From positions 19,149,650 through 19,213,649 of the forward strand of contig NC_135262.1 in NCBI RefSeq assembly GCF_964204865.1: DNA of 64,000 bases. Direction: 5' to 3'. Under the pieces are notes generated by a model. It was not told the origin of the DNA, made no database searches, and worked only from the letters and a program-made list of their open reading frames with translations. The position numbers and the translations under genes are program-made. Positions 11,024-23,500 of this stretch are shown here, in pieces (positions within the stretch are counted from its first letter, which is position 1; every line of letters begins with the position of its first letter). The stretch comes from Styela clava (lineage: Eukaryota > Chordata > Ascidiacea > Stolidobranchia > Styelidae).

Positions 11024-13978
11024 ATGGCGTCTAATGATATTGGAGACTGGTATCGTGGAATACCGAGAATAACTCGTTATTGGTAAGTTACCGGTACGTA
11101 AATTTTTTTACCAACTGACTGTAGTTACACTCCAATCAGACAATACAGGTAGGCTACACAGGTACAGTTTACACACAGTCTTTGGGTCCAACAGTCAGGT
11201 ATTCATTATATAGTACTGTGCCTATCTACCAGTACCTAGCTTCATACCTCATGTACTTCCAACATCGGCGCGGCGGTGTGGCTCAATGGGTTAAGCATTA
11301 GGAATACGCTCGCCACCGCACCTCTAATTACTCTGCGTGGGTTCGCATCCCATGCAGAGATGGTTATGTGCGAGAGGATTGCTGGACTCCTCGCCGTCGT
11401 TGGGTGGTTCACGTAACCGCTGGTCGGTTACGGCTTCCTCCACCACCAAGTCCATGCTTCCGAAAACAAACAATACAGTATAACTAACTAATCCCATACC
11501 CGACTTGGAATGGGACTCTCGTCTAACCGGACGAGAGGCCGTGGTTTGCCATATGGATAAGCCGTCTTATCGGCTTTCCTCTCCCCCGGGATAAATATGT
11601 AAATCCTATCCTATCCACTGTAGTACTGATGTTCTGTAATATACCATTATTTTACACACATTCTCTTTTCAGGTTCAGTGCATCAGTTGTAGTTCCACTT
11701 GTGGCCAAATTTAACATTATTAATGGAATGCATTTGATCTTGGATTGGTACAGTTTATTCAGTAGATTTCAGGTAATTTGTTATATATTTTAATACTAAT
11801 TTTTGATGTATAGAAATGTTAAAATATTGACCATAATTATACTTTCTTTCACTCCTTGTTTCAGATATGGCGTCCATTCACTGCTGCTGTTTATTACCCA
11901 ATAACACCGATGACTGGTTTTCATTATCTCATTATGTTATATTTTTTGTACAGTTATTCAACAAGACTTGAAACTGGTGATTAATTTTCTTACCTAATTT
12001 TTTATTACACATCATAATAATCCTTGTTCATCATCTCAATTGTTTTTAGCAGAGGTCACATTTTATATTGCTTTATAAATAATGTTTATTATGACTATTT
12101 CTTTTTGGTTCATCCTGGTATATCTTGGTATTACCATTTTGTCGTCTGCTACCAGAAATTATGAAATTAATATTTTAGTTTTATATTTTATCACATGGGA
12201 GAGGAAAGCCGATTGGATGACTTAATCACACACGCATTCTTTCTATATTTAATTCATTTATACATTTACATACAGGTATATTTGAAGGGAGACCTGCAGA
12301 CTATGTTTTCATGCTTGCTTTCACATGGCTTACTACAGTGGTAGGAACTATTTTCATGAATGTAGCCTTGCTCTATACCTGATTGTAGTTGTTGAAATTA
12401 TAGTAGTAGCCTAACCTTCTTACATTTCTCAAAGCATGAATCGTAAGTGATCTACTTGGCCAAGTATTGAATCACTTTTCGGTTCTGTTCAAATTTACCA
12501 TATTTCTTATATTCGACAATCGCAATTTATGATGACTGAGTAGTCAATTTATTCTCAAAAAAAGTTGAAAATATCATGTTCCTTATTATTAGGATTTATG
12601 CATTCAAATTTTATTGATTATTCAATGTTTCTATGTTTTACATTTTTGGCTTTATTCATGAAAAATTTTAATACATATAAATTCTTGACTTTTTCATTCA
12701 AACTTGAAAATTATAATAACTTATTACATTTCATAGGAGCAAATTAAGCCATGCATTTTTTTCATTCTGCCCATCTGAATTAATTTAACCATACCTGTTT
12801 TTTTTTAATTCAGGGATTGGCATTGGCTCTGGAAATCAGGGTAAGTTAATTTAATTATGCTTTCATCATTTCAATATGCTTAAAATATCTAGAAGACTAA
12901 GACTCACATACTCAGTTTTGGAGTTCATCAAAGTAATCCAACATTATAATGTCACCAGTGCTGAGCATTTATAAGCACGTTAAAAATGATTTTCATTACT
13001 TATATATTTATTTTTAGATCATGTTTGATTTACTCATTTTCTCTGCTTTGTACGTTTGGTGTCAAATAAATCGCGATCAAATTGTATCATTCTGGTTTGG
13101 AACCAGGTTTAAGGTGAGTTTATTTGTAGAAATTTAGACAATTATAATTGTGTATTGAGTGTCTATTTCATGTTCTGTAAATTTATGATTTCATTCTGAC
13201 TAAAGATTTTCACACTGTATTCACATAATTTGTACCACTTAAATGTAAATATGCCAATAATATTAAATTGTGCTGTTTGCCTCAAAGCGGCACCATTTTT
13301 ATACTTGTGGGATAGAATTGCTAGGAGTACTGTAAAAATTTACTCTATTTTCCAGGCCGCTTACTTACCATGGGTTTTGTTTGCATTCAACATGATTATC
13401 AGAGGAGGGTAAGTTCTGAATTTTTCATTTCAACTATATTCAAATACTAATTGGTCATACAGAGATATTACATCATTTTGCATTACAGAGGAATGTCGGA
13501 ACTACTTGGTATATTTGTTGGTCATCTTTACTTCTTTTTGAAATTTAAATATCCTCAAGATTTTGGTGGAAGAGCATTATTGGAAACACCTCAGTTTTTG
13601 TGAGTAATGTTTGTTTGTTACGAACATTTGGATGCATTGTCGTCTACCATTTTTATTATCAACTTTTAATGCTTGTGGAATTAAGATTTAAAAATTAGCA
13701 GTGTATGAAAAAGGGTATCAGAAATCAGAAACACAAAACGAGTGCAGAATGAATAGTATAACTTGCAGCGAATGATCAATAACTTTTTTTCATTTTTTTG
13801 CCACTCTTTATATGACTAAATTGCTAATCTTATTTTATTTACTAGATATAAATACTTTCCCAACATGCGAGGTGCTGTATCAGGGTTTGGTGTTGCACCA
13901 CAGTCTCGACGTGCTGCACCAGCTGATGATGGTGCTCACAGATGGGGTGGTGCTGGTCAACGGTTGGGCGGAGACTGA
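11024..13978 (+). CDS. DERL1: Derlin-1, nine exons
   Basis: Rhomboid-like pseudoprotease of the ER membrane that helps retrotranslocate misfolded proteins for ER-associated degradation with p97/VCP and HRD1. Exons: 11024-11082, 11673-11772, 11865-11976, 12276-12340, 12814-12840, 13018-13113, 13356-13408, 13489-13599, 13846-13978; phases join perfectly to 251 residues, as in human Derlin-1. Landmarks: DIGDWYRGIPRITRYWFSAS, FQIWRPFTAAVYYPITPMTG, YSTRLETGIFEGRPADYVFM (the WR and GxxxG region of derlins), INRDQIVSFWFGTRFKA, LLGIFVGHLYFFL. The C-terminal cytosolic tail ends HRWGGAGQRLGGD, the glycine-rich derlin-1 tail with a SHP-box-like FGVAPQSRR. Several hydrophobic segments fit the six-helix fold. 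AATAAA at 14263-14268 is a likely polyadenylation signal. Intron 1 contains a SINE. Confidence 0.97.
11267..11616 (+). mobile_element. tRNA-derived SINE in DERL1 intron 1 (about 350 bp)
   Basis: The head has a pol III A box, TGGCTCAATGGG (11279-11290), and B box, GGTTCGCATCC (11340-11350), in tRNA-like spacing. The body contains GGATTGCTGGACTCCTCGCC and GGACGAGAGGCCGTGG and ends GATAAATATGTAAATCCTAT. Other copies: 14898-15225 (inverted), 41820-42100 and 54903-55183 (both inverted). Confidence 0.88.
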
Positions 13979-14262
13979 GATCTTATTCATGAAAAGAACT
14001 TGGTTTATCAAAGATGCGTTCTTGCTTCTATTAGTTGAAAACATGTGTCTATCTGTGAAGCTTAAATAACAAAAACAGTAATTCTACACTCTACTATTTT
14101 GGGATTCTGTATTTATCATATATGACAGTAAATGTCAAAAATATTTTGGTGAAACAGACGAATATAAGTCGAAGATAAATTATTACTTGACTGAAAAACT
14201 CTAAAAGTTTTCTATATTGCACTATTGTTAAAACCTTGTTTCATTTTGTCTGGTGAATTGCT

Positions 14263-14268
14263 AATAAA
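14263..14268 (+). terminator. Candidate DERL1 polyadenylation signal
   Basis: AATAAA about 285 nt after the DERL1 stop codon, on the coding strand and before the next repeat. Confidence 0.6.
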
Positions 14269-14897
14269 GACGTTTCAGTAATATCTCAATTCTCAATTTC
14301 GCAAAAATCTGATTGGCGGGTGCTCGCCATGTGGACAGTTTGCAATCATCATTTTCCATTTTAGCTATTTATTAGTGACAATAGTCTTTAAGTAGCAACG
14401 TATTGCAATAGAAATGTTTCAATTTTTCATCTTGTGTCTTTGTTTATGAATAGATCAACAACAAACCTTATTTATTGTCCTGGCTCTGCTATTTCTGATG
14501 TTAACTTGGTTTAGAACAATGCATTTTTGAGATAATGACGCCCATGCCATGTTTAACAAAGATTTGAAAATTAACCTCAACAACAATCATTAATTACAGA
14601 AGGAAAAATGCAAGAAATTTAACGACTTTTTTCCGGTTGCATATTTTATAATCTGAAATGGTGCCGAGGGGCTGCTCAATATGAGCATCATCAACTTGTT
14701 TTTATTATTTTCCTTATTAGTTCTGTTTTACACAAATAGACACAATTAATTAATTCTGTTTTACACAAATAGACGCAGAAAATTTAATGATTCAATTATG
14801 ATTCCTGTGTCTGTCTTTCATTTTTTCCACGAAAAGTATGACAGTAACGAAGTAGGACAGACTTCGAGCGCAAGGGGTTTGAGCAACCAAACCGGGA
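14269..14897. other. Intergenic sequence downstream of DERL1
   Basis: AT-rich, no recognisable gene. A short direct repeat of AATTCTGTTTTACACAAATAGA occurs in two overlapping versions around 14718-14775. Confidence 0.4.
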
Positions 14898-15225
14898 GGA
14901 TAGGATTTACATATTTATCCCGGGGGAGAGGAAAGCCGATAAGACGGCTTATCCATATAGCGAACCGCGGCCTCTCGTCCGGTTACAATTCCAAGTCTGG
15001 TATGGGATTAGTTATATTGTTTGTTTTTTCGGAAGCATGGACTTGGTGGTGGAGGAAGCCGTAACCGACCAGCGGTTACGTGAACCACCCAGCGAAGGCG
15101 AGGAGTCCAGCAATCCTCTCGCACATAACCATCCCTGCATGGGTTTCGAACCTACGCAGAGTAATTAGAGGTGCGGTGGCGAGCGTATTCCTAACGCTTA
15201 GCCCGTTGAGCCACACCGCCGCGCC
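14898..15225 (-). mobile_element. tRNA-derived SINE, inverted copy
   Basis: Reverse-complement relative of the SINE at 11267. It reads from GGATTTACATATTTATCCCG on the left to the tRNA-like head (GAGCCACACCGCCGCGCC) on the right. The B box is intact as GGTTTCGAACC-like sequence on the minus strand. Confidence 0.85.
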
Positions 15226-16403
15226 AGTGGCAGAAAACTGTCTTCCCGTGGTGTCGAAGCTCGACTCGCTGCCTTAACCACAAGGAGTTTGGCATATAAT
15301 GAAACTTATCGCTGCTCTCGATCAGGAGATTGTTAGTGGTTATCGTGGAGTTGCCCTCCAAAGATATCGCTTAGCAAAGCCCCATACGACAACTAATTGG
15401 AGGTAGTTGCGTCCATAGGTCACCATACGCCCCAAAACATCGTCCCTTTAGCTAGGGCAACGACTATTTTTTTTACTTCAAAGCGGGACGCCTTCTGTAA
15501 CTTTACAGTTTCCGATTTTACTACATAGTCCTACATTTAAAGCCATCCCGGCTGTCTTCATCGAGAGTTCATGCGCATATTTTATGTCTAAATATCGGGT
15601 TCAGTGTGAAAAATAGAAAAAAACAGACGCTAACGATACAAATAATCCAAATTTAGATTTTTTCATGTAAAATAGAAGGAATAAAGAATATTGAAATAGT
15701 CTGCCGTTTTCAAGAATTGAGAATTTACTTCATCGCCCAAGCATGCTTTTCTGTAGATACCAACTTCAAAAAGACGTTGTTCAATGTTGCATTCACGTGA
15801 TGACCCGAACAGCTCCAATTACAATTGATTTTACATGTGATACGTTTGCTAGCAATGTTAGAGGGAAACAACGAAACAAACAAAATACCGCATTCTCCCT
15901 CAGTAAGTACGCTAGCGTTGCGCTATACAGCAACAACAGCAACGAAAACATGTTCGTGTATTATGTTGGATGGCTGAACGCCAAAGCGGGACTTCTGGCT
16001 GACTTGTCGGGGCGGCGGGACAAGACGCTAAAAATCGGGACTGTCCCGCCTAAAGCGGGACGTATGGTAAGCCTACCTTCAGCGCAAAAGAGGTATTGCG
16101 ATTTTGGAAGTCTCGATTAGGGCTCGCCTCCCGATGAAACGTAACTTCCCGCCATAAACTCACTCAGCTGAGCACTAGCATAGTCGGAGGAGGTTCGGGT
16201 TTTAAACGCAGGGATGACCCGAAATACGGCCATCAGAGCCACAACGACAAGAACCATAGCGACATCAGAATGAAGCATAGCACCATCAGAATGAACCATG
16301 CCAAGAGCACGGTATTTTGATGGTTGGAATTTTTTATTTTTATTTTACGGGGTAGCAATGAAGAGGCTACGGGCTAGCTAGACTGTGCCTTAGAGAGCGG
16401 TCC
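15226..16403. other. Repeat-like intergenic sequence
   Basis: Relatively GC-rich for this window. The palindromic GGGACTGTCCCGCCTAAAGC string near 16040 and the related AAGCGGGAC at 15480 and 15983 look like transposon ends, but I could not pair termini or find a target duplication. The 125-codon open frame at 15743-16120 spans these strings, resembles no protein I know and is not called as a gene. Confidence 0.4.
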
Positions 16404-16411
16404 CTCTATAA

Positions 16412-17293
16412 CAGGGATGGCGAACCACTGACCCGCGGGTCACAAAGTGACCCACCGCGTTTTATTTGTGACCCGCCAAGCGAAGGCACGAATGAAATAA
16501 AATAAAAAATGCTAACATATCAGTGATAAAAATTGATAAAACCGGCTTTAAATTAATCTAACAATTACTAAACTATTATAATGTACCGTCAGTTGGACAG
16601 TGAGGGAGGGCTGCGATCGCTCATGTTCAAAATGTTGATTTTCGGGCCGGTATGGTGATTTTCAAAACCCCTAATCTTGTACGCATGTATGCACCGCTGT
16701 GTACCGTTATTCAGCTATTGGGCCTGACATCGTTTATGACATATCAATGCAATTGATCTGTTCATTTCTCGCAACGCCTGTCTTTATTGGAAGTGCATCT
16801 GCAGACTGTTTTAGGGGTTATACGAGAACTAGATGCTACTTTGCATTTTATTAGTTTCTCGCCTACAATGCCGTTGTGAAAACAAACTTTCAGACTTGAA
16901 ATAAAAATCTAGAAATCCGATATAACAATGGGGCAGTGTAAAAGTGGCTTAATGTGGTTGGAAGCTGATCTAAAATTATAACACTATCAAAGCGGAATTA
17001 CCTCCAAACACTAGAACCGTAAAATAATTTACGGCATTATCCTAAACGTTTTTGGTAATTCATATGCGTTATTTTCGTACTCTAATATCATAAAACCGAG
17101 TGCCATAAAAAGTCCCTGATAGAAGTGCTGCATAAGTAAAGCCCAAAACTACAGCAACACCAGCTTATAAGATTCGTTTCAGAAATTTCTTATAGATACA
17201 AACGTGAATTAAATATCTGTGACCCACTCTCTTCTGTTCCGCGATAAAAGTATAATTTTTGACCCATTCATTGAAAAAGGTTCGCCATCCCTG
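16412..17293. mobile_element. Non-autonomous hAT element (882 bp)
   Basis: Perfect 15-bp terminal inverted repeats: CAGGGATGGCGAACC at the left, GGTTCGCCATCCCTG at the right. An exact 8-bp target duplication, CTCTATAA, lies at 16404-16411 and 17294-17301. The subterminal sequence GACCCGCGGGTCACAAAGTG recalls vertebrate and invertebrate Charlie-type hATs. No transposase frame is present. Confidence 0.95.
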
Positions 17294-17301
17294 CTCTATA
17301 A

Positions 17302-18793
17302 AGTACCTGACCCACATGTAGTGTTATCGCTGTTGGAAGATGAGTGAGTACACATCGCAAATGTTGATTTTCGGTATAAAGCTCCGAGTTTTTGGCATCG
17401 TCCTAATTAGGGGAAAACTCTACCCATATTTGACAAACCATCCAAAAAACGGGTTTGTAATACTTGGCGAGCTAACTATTAACTTTCAATATCTTTTGGT
17501 ATCGTAAGAAGTCTCATATTTCGCCGTTTGTCCCAATGCATCAAAATGGTTGAAGCATTGCTTACCGGTGTCATGCGGAAAATATCTTCACCTGGCCAGC
17601 ATGAACAAGATATCCTATCCAACCATTAATCTCCTCAATCAGAAAAGCACACTCTTCATTCGGGAAGTTTATTATATTATATAGTATAATATTATCAATG
17701 CGAAACAGTTTATAATAGTTTGTAGTTATGTACAAAAGCAAAAATCATTAAATAATCACAATACAATTTTTGATAAATCAACAGGGCATTCACAATCTCA
17801 GGACGGGAGACAGAAAAATCAGTAAACCAAATGCAATATATATGTTAAACAATAACACCTTGGCACTGACTGATTGTATGAAATTTGAGGGACACGACCA
17901 ATTACAGTAGTCAATACTAAGGAAGCCATGCTTTCGTGATCATAGACTAAACATAAATACGGTAAGTGGGGGCTTCACTGGGTAGTGATTTAGGTGAACT
18001 TGAAGGATGCTCCAAATTAGTTGAAAATCACACAGAAAACTGATTGAAAGTTGATTGTCAGATGCGTTTATTCATTAGAGCAGGCGATTTCGATCCCTAA
18101 GTTGCACATATATGTTTAGAAATTGTTCGCTGATATGTGATTTACGAAATATTATCATCGAGAAGTCGGGATAAGAGTGTGAGTGAACACAGGATCGAGT
18201 TGTTCAGATTCTAATCACATGCCTCATGTAAATAAGACTTGGAAATATACATTTTGAACGGCATATCATTCTTAGTTGCCAGTTGCCACACTCTAGAAAA
18301 AATAGATCTTAATTTTTTATGTCAAAATAGTTTAGCATGTCAATCTTAGTAGAAATTATATATTTATTATACAATATTAGAATTTGACAGTACTTAGCAG
18401 CATTAGAAATGTATGAATAAACTGTAATAAAAGGATACAACTTACAATCAGACGCTAATATTGCACATACCCTCTTAAAAGAAAGGCACACAGTAAGATC
18501 AGAATAGAGCTAAACTCGGATTGGAGATACTATGCCGTGAATTAGTACAGAACTCCCTTGCTATGGGTCACAGACTAGTAAATACCCTATAAAAAATACC
18601 ACTGATCAAATTCAGTAGTGGAAACTCGAAAATCTGAAAACTAGAGTTCTCAATGTTTTAACAAAATGAGTATATAGAGCACCAGCATTCAACAAATATG
18701 AAACTCATTTTTTAAGATGTGAGCGATGTATGTGAAAATCTTGATGCCAGAAACTGTGAAGCGAATACAAATGCCATTCCCTATAGATGAATC
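17302..18793. other. Intergenic sequence
   Basis: About 1.5 kb of AT-rich sequence between two transposons. I see no exon, RNA gene or repeat terminus. Confidence 0.4.
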
Positions 18794-19007
18794 AGCACTC
18801 CAGTAGTGTGTGTACCATGTTAGCGTTAGGCCATAATTTTATTCCGATTTTCCTTATTTTAGTTATATTACAAGTTCGGGGACTGTCTGTGTTAGCCAAG
18901 TGAATAAACCCCCTGCCCATAGGCTTCAGTCTCTTTACATTACTTGATGGAAAGTAGGCGAACAAAATTAGTTACCTCCACATTGTTTCATACACTTCTG
19001 GAGTGCC
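18794..19007. mobile_element. MITE copy 3 (GGYRCTCC family, 214 bp)
   Basis: Starts AGCACTCCAGTAGTGTGTGT and ends ACACTTCTGGAGTGCC. Flanks GATGAATC (18786-18793) and AATGAATC (19008-19015) match at 7 of 8 positions. The interior is collinear with the copies at 1804, 4371 and 19342. Confidence 0.86.
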
Positions 19008-19304
19008 AATGAATCTTGGGGGAAACGATAAAAAATACACAGACATGCAGTAAACTGTTGTTACCAGCACATGCTTGAAACTATACTATCTTTATGAAAC
19101 ATGGCATCACGCATGCTAGATAAGGCACAAAACAGGAACAAACATAGGTGATGCAGTTTATGAATGCTTAATTGATGGAATATGATGTGGAATGCAAAAT
19201 ATAGATTCAAATGACTTTTATTAATCTTAGTGGAATGACCAAACATATAATTTCTCACTGGCACTAATGAATAGTGTTAAAATAAAATGTACTGATACCC
19301 AAAT

Positions 19305-19840
19305 CAGTGGCCGGCAAACTATGGGCCGCGGCCCAATCGTGGGTACTCCCGAAGTATGTGTACCAGGTTAGGGTTAGGCCATAATTTTATTCCGATTTTC
19401 TTTATTTTAGTTCTATTACGAGTTTGGGGACTGTCTGTGTTAGACAAGTGAATATACCGCCTGCCCATAGGTTTCAGTCCCTTTACACAATTTGATGTAA
19501 AATGGGCGAACAAAAGTAGTTACCTCCATATTGGCACACATACTTCTGGAGCGCCCAATCGTGGGCCGCCGAGCATTTTCCAGTGGGCATCAAATAAATT
19601 TCAATTATGGATACACAAAAAAGTCCTATAAATCCATCATTACATATAAATTTTTAGCCAAATTGTTTTTTGTTTTTAGTTATCAAACGATCATACATTA
19701 CGTTCATTTCAACTAAACAAATTAAATGTCCTTTAAGTTTATTACATGGTTAAATTCTGAATTCTCAACAAAATTGTTGGGCCTTGAAACCTTTTCCATT
19801 TTATCTTTTGGGCCGCACTTAAAAACTTTGCCAACCACTG
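19305..19840. mobile_element. hAT-like element interrupted by a MITE
   Basis: Left end CAGTGGCCGGCAAAC, right end CTTTGCCAACCACTG. Flanks ACCCAAAT (19297-19304) and ACCTAAAT (19841-19848) match at 7 of 8. The subterminal GGGCCGCGGCCCAATCGTGG is split by MITE copy 4, so this element is the older of the two. Its interior is related to the inverted element at 22197-22686. Confidence 0.85.
19342..19555. mobile_element. MITE copy 4, nested in a hAT-like element (214 bp)
   Basis: Begins GGTACTCCCGAAGTATGTGT and ends CATACTTCTGGAGCGCC. An exact target duplication, CAATCGTG, lies at 19334-19341 and 19556-19563. Removing the insert plus one duplication restores a continuous host-element subterminal sequence, which confirms both boundaries. 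Confidence 0.93.
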
Positions 19841-20574
19841 ACCTAAATATCTTTCGAATAGGGTGAAATATTTCATAGTAGTGTCAAGCATATTGATTGC
19901 ATGGATAGATTTAGAAATACAATTTTAGAGACAGTATGAAAAACAGTTTGCCTTCTCCTAAATAAAATAAAAATATATGAAGTATTTTCAATCTTTTCAT
20001 TTTTTAAATTAGCTGATGAGACATTAATGATTATGGTTTGCTAAATTGATTATCCAGCCAAACTAAGCTATAATAGTTCTTCTACAGGTCATTAATGAAA
20101 TTGATCATTTTGTTTGGTTTTTAGCAGCTTACTATATTCATTATGGATCAAGATATTATTGACATTAATTGGAATCTTGGCCTATCATAAAAATATCATG
20201 ACAACATATGATTAATTTGTGATGGATTAATGAATAAGAGAGGTATGAAATAAATTATATAAAAACACCAAAATCTAACTTTGAATCATTAATATTTAAT
20301 CAAGTAAAGAACAGAAAAACACTGAGCAACGATACCAATTAAAGGTAAATTGGCATAATATGTTGAAAGTACGATGTAAGTAGAGAAAAAGTGAATCAAT
20401 ACACACTGAATTTCCGCAGAAAATCTGAAATTTTTCACTTTGTCTAACGAGTATTGAATATAATATATGATGGTGAATAATAAACTGCATCATGGAGGCA
20501 ACTTTGCATATCACATCTCGAGCTATTTTTCATAATGTAAAAGATAACGAGTACAAGACAAGCTTTAGGACATG

Positions 20575-23500
20575 TTAGTAACTTCCGCCAGGTGACACAG
20601 GCCTCGGACTGGTAGGTGGGCTTGTTTCGGATAAAAGGGCACTTACTCGTGGGGTGAGGCTCTCCCATAATTCACACATCTGAAGAAAAAGTATATAAAA
20701 TGGTTAGAATCGAATTATTTATTTAAGCCTAGACATTTACCAAAGATCTTAAATGGCTTTCTAGAAACAATTAAGTTTTTTGTACTATGTTTTGTATTGG
20801 AGTCAGATTTTATTTCTGCTAGTGCTACTCTGGTATAAAGTTCTTACAACAAAAAGGTTTGAAGGAGTTGACAATGGTTACCGTTGTCAATTCCATTATA
20901 CATAACACATGACGACTACTCACCTCTCGATGACCTTTAACCTGGGTAGCAACGAGCATTGTAACAACTTCACCTAATATTTGTAAGTATGTATGAACGA
21001 GCTGCGTTTCCAAATGGATGCAATGAAGTGAATAATAATTCCTGTTTTCTTGCGTCAAAATTTCATTTTCTTGCTGTAGAAAGTGTTAGAAAAAGTAATC
21101 TTCTGCTTTGTAGGATATTTGCTTAAACAGAATGATTTCTGAGCGAAGCCGTGGGTGACAACTAAAATGCCAGGCCCGTTAGTAAATTCTGTTTAACGCG
21201 AAACTTCAAGCAGTGTAAATTCGAACATGAAATGAGCTATGAGCTATCAAATTTCGCATAACTTCTAAAGTTTTCAAAAAAACATTTAGGATTTTTAGGA
21301 TAAATAGGATTTTTTTTGTACGGTAGGTACCCTGACTGTAAACGGGTGAGAAGAGTTCACAGCTAACCAAGTTCAACAAATAAAAAAAAATTCCGAGAGA
21401 CAACTTCTGGAGGTACGAAGGAACACAGTCTATTCTAATTCTAAGATCTGTAAAATAAGCACAACGATACTGTTGACAACATTTTGACGATGGAAGAGAA
21501 TTTGCAGTTCTGAAGCCAATTTGTTTGGTAGTCTTTTTGAATTTGGTCTAGGTTTGGTATGGTCAGTGCGGTATAATACAAGATTTTTTAAAATTTATCC
21601 ATATTTTTTCGACAGTTCAGTTTTAGTCAAGACATTTTCAAGACATACATTGCATCAATCCATTATTAAATATTGTTGAAATTTTCAATAATTGTGTTTA
21701 GGATTATGCTGAGTTAACTATTATCAATGAAATGACGAGTCATCGAATATTATTCGAGAGTTGTCGAAAAATTAACTTACAGCGACGATTTTTGATTCAA
21801 TTTTATCAATTGCTCCTTGTTCTGAGTTGTTGATGGTTGCTGCCATCCTTTTATTTTTCATTGCTCCGTATTTTCTCAACGCAGAATGATGTTCTCTTAA
21901 TACACCTCGCTCATGTCTGTCACATAAATCCTAGGTATGAAAATATTATGTAAGAAGTCAATTCATTGGTTATCCTGTCAACAGAGCAATTGATTTCACT
22001 AACCGGGTGTTGCAATTTAAAAGGTACAAAAGATAACTTGAAAGTGGAATTAGCATATATGCAATGAATATATACCTGTATTTTATGCGATGCCTGTTTG
22101 AATAAGGCCCTATACAAACGGTCACTGATATCTATCTAATGATATGTAAGGGCCTACTAATATTTAGTAGAAACTGAATCACTTCATCCTCTAGGCCAGT
22201 GGTGAGTGAGTTTTTTAAATGAGGCCACAAATAGTAAAATGGAAACAGTTTCAAGGCCCAACAATCTAGTTAGCCTCGGTCAGGATTTCGTTAAATTTTT
22301 TAATTTAACCACGTAATGAACTTGTTAACGGACATTCCGAATGTCATGAACACGAACCAAGACAGGAAATAATCTTGAACAACTGAACGTAGTGGTACAT
22401 ATTATTACCTTGCGCAGTTTTAATTATGCAAAAAAATAACCAGATACGTGAGAATGAACAGACCAGAATAGTTGAAACTCTGATAATATAGTCAAAATGA
22501 ACGTAATGATAGACTATATGTAATGTATGATTGTTTGATATCTGAACAAAAACCATTTTGGAAAAAATTTATATGTAGGTAATGTTTTTTGTGTATCACC
22601 GCCCATAATTGTAATTTATTTGAGGGCCCACTAGAAAATGCTCGACGGCCCGCCATTAGGATGCGCCCACAGTTTGCCAATCACTGCTCTAGCACCGTTC
22701 ATAAAATTGTGGAGCTAAATTATCAGTTTACGAATGAAAAAAGCTAAGCTTATCGTTTCTTCAATAATATCACTAAACTAATAAATAATATTATTTTACA
22801 CAGCTACTAACATGATAGGCTTGTAGCAAATCATACAGAAGATTAAGTTGATCAACCAGTCCTTCCTCTTCTCGAGTTGCCTGAAAATATATAAGCGAAC
22901 GTTAATTTTGCAAATATCTGTAAAAGTAAATAATAAGACGATAAAGAAGACGTAAGACTCAAGGTCTGAAATTAACAAAATTCAAACATTTATGATTATG
23001 AAAGTCTTTAAGATATTCCAGCAACAAATTTCCTAATTTAAACCTGTAGCACGAGTTTCTCTGAAATTGCATTAAATTCTCCCGACAATCCTCGAAATGT
23101 TTGCTTCAGTACTTGCAAATGGTTATTACCACCTGTGGCCCAAGATGATAATACAGCAGTGTCTGCACCTAAAGCACTGTAATGAAACAAAACAATTTTA
23201 ATTACAAATTAAATGTTATTCATTTGAAATTAAAAATAATAGTGGCTGCATACCTATACCCAAGATGGAATAATATTCTGCAATTAAAGACAAGTGCATA
23301 GGTGCATAATATGATATATTACCTGAACCATCAGCAAAAATTCTATCATTTGCACCAGTACATAATAAAAAAATATGTTCATGACATCATAATGGTAACA
23401 GGTTTTATGACCTCATAATGGGTAAAAGAGTTAGAATTATGTTTATGACATAATATTAGGTATAACGATGAAGAATCAAATTGCAATTCAATTTCATTTA

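Noticed and set aside
15743-16120. 125-codon open frame upstream of the hAT element
   Set aside because: Spans transposon-end-like strings, no recognisable domain, no splice or homology support.
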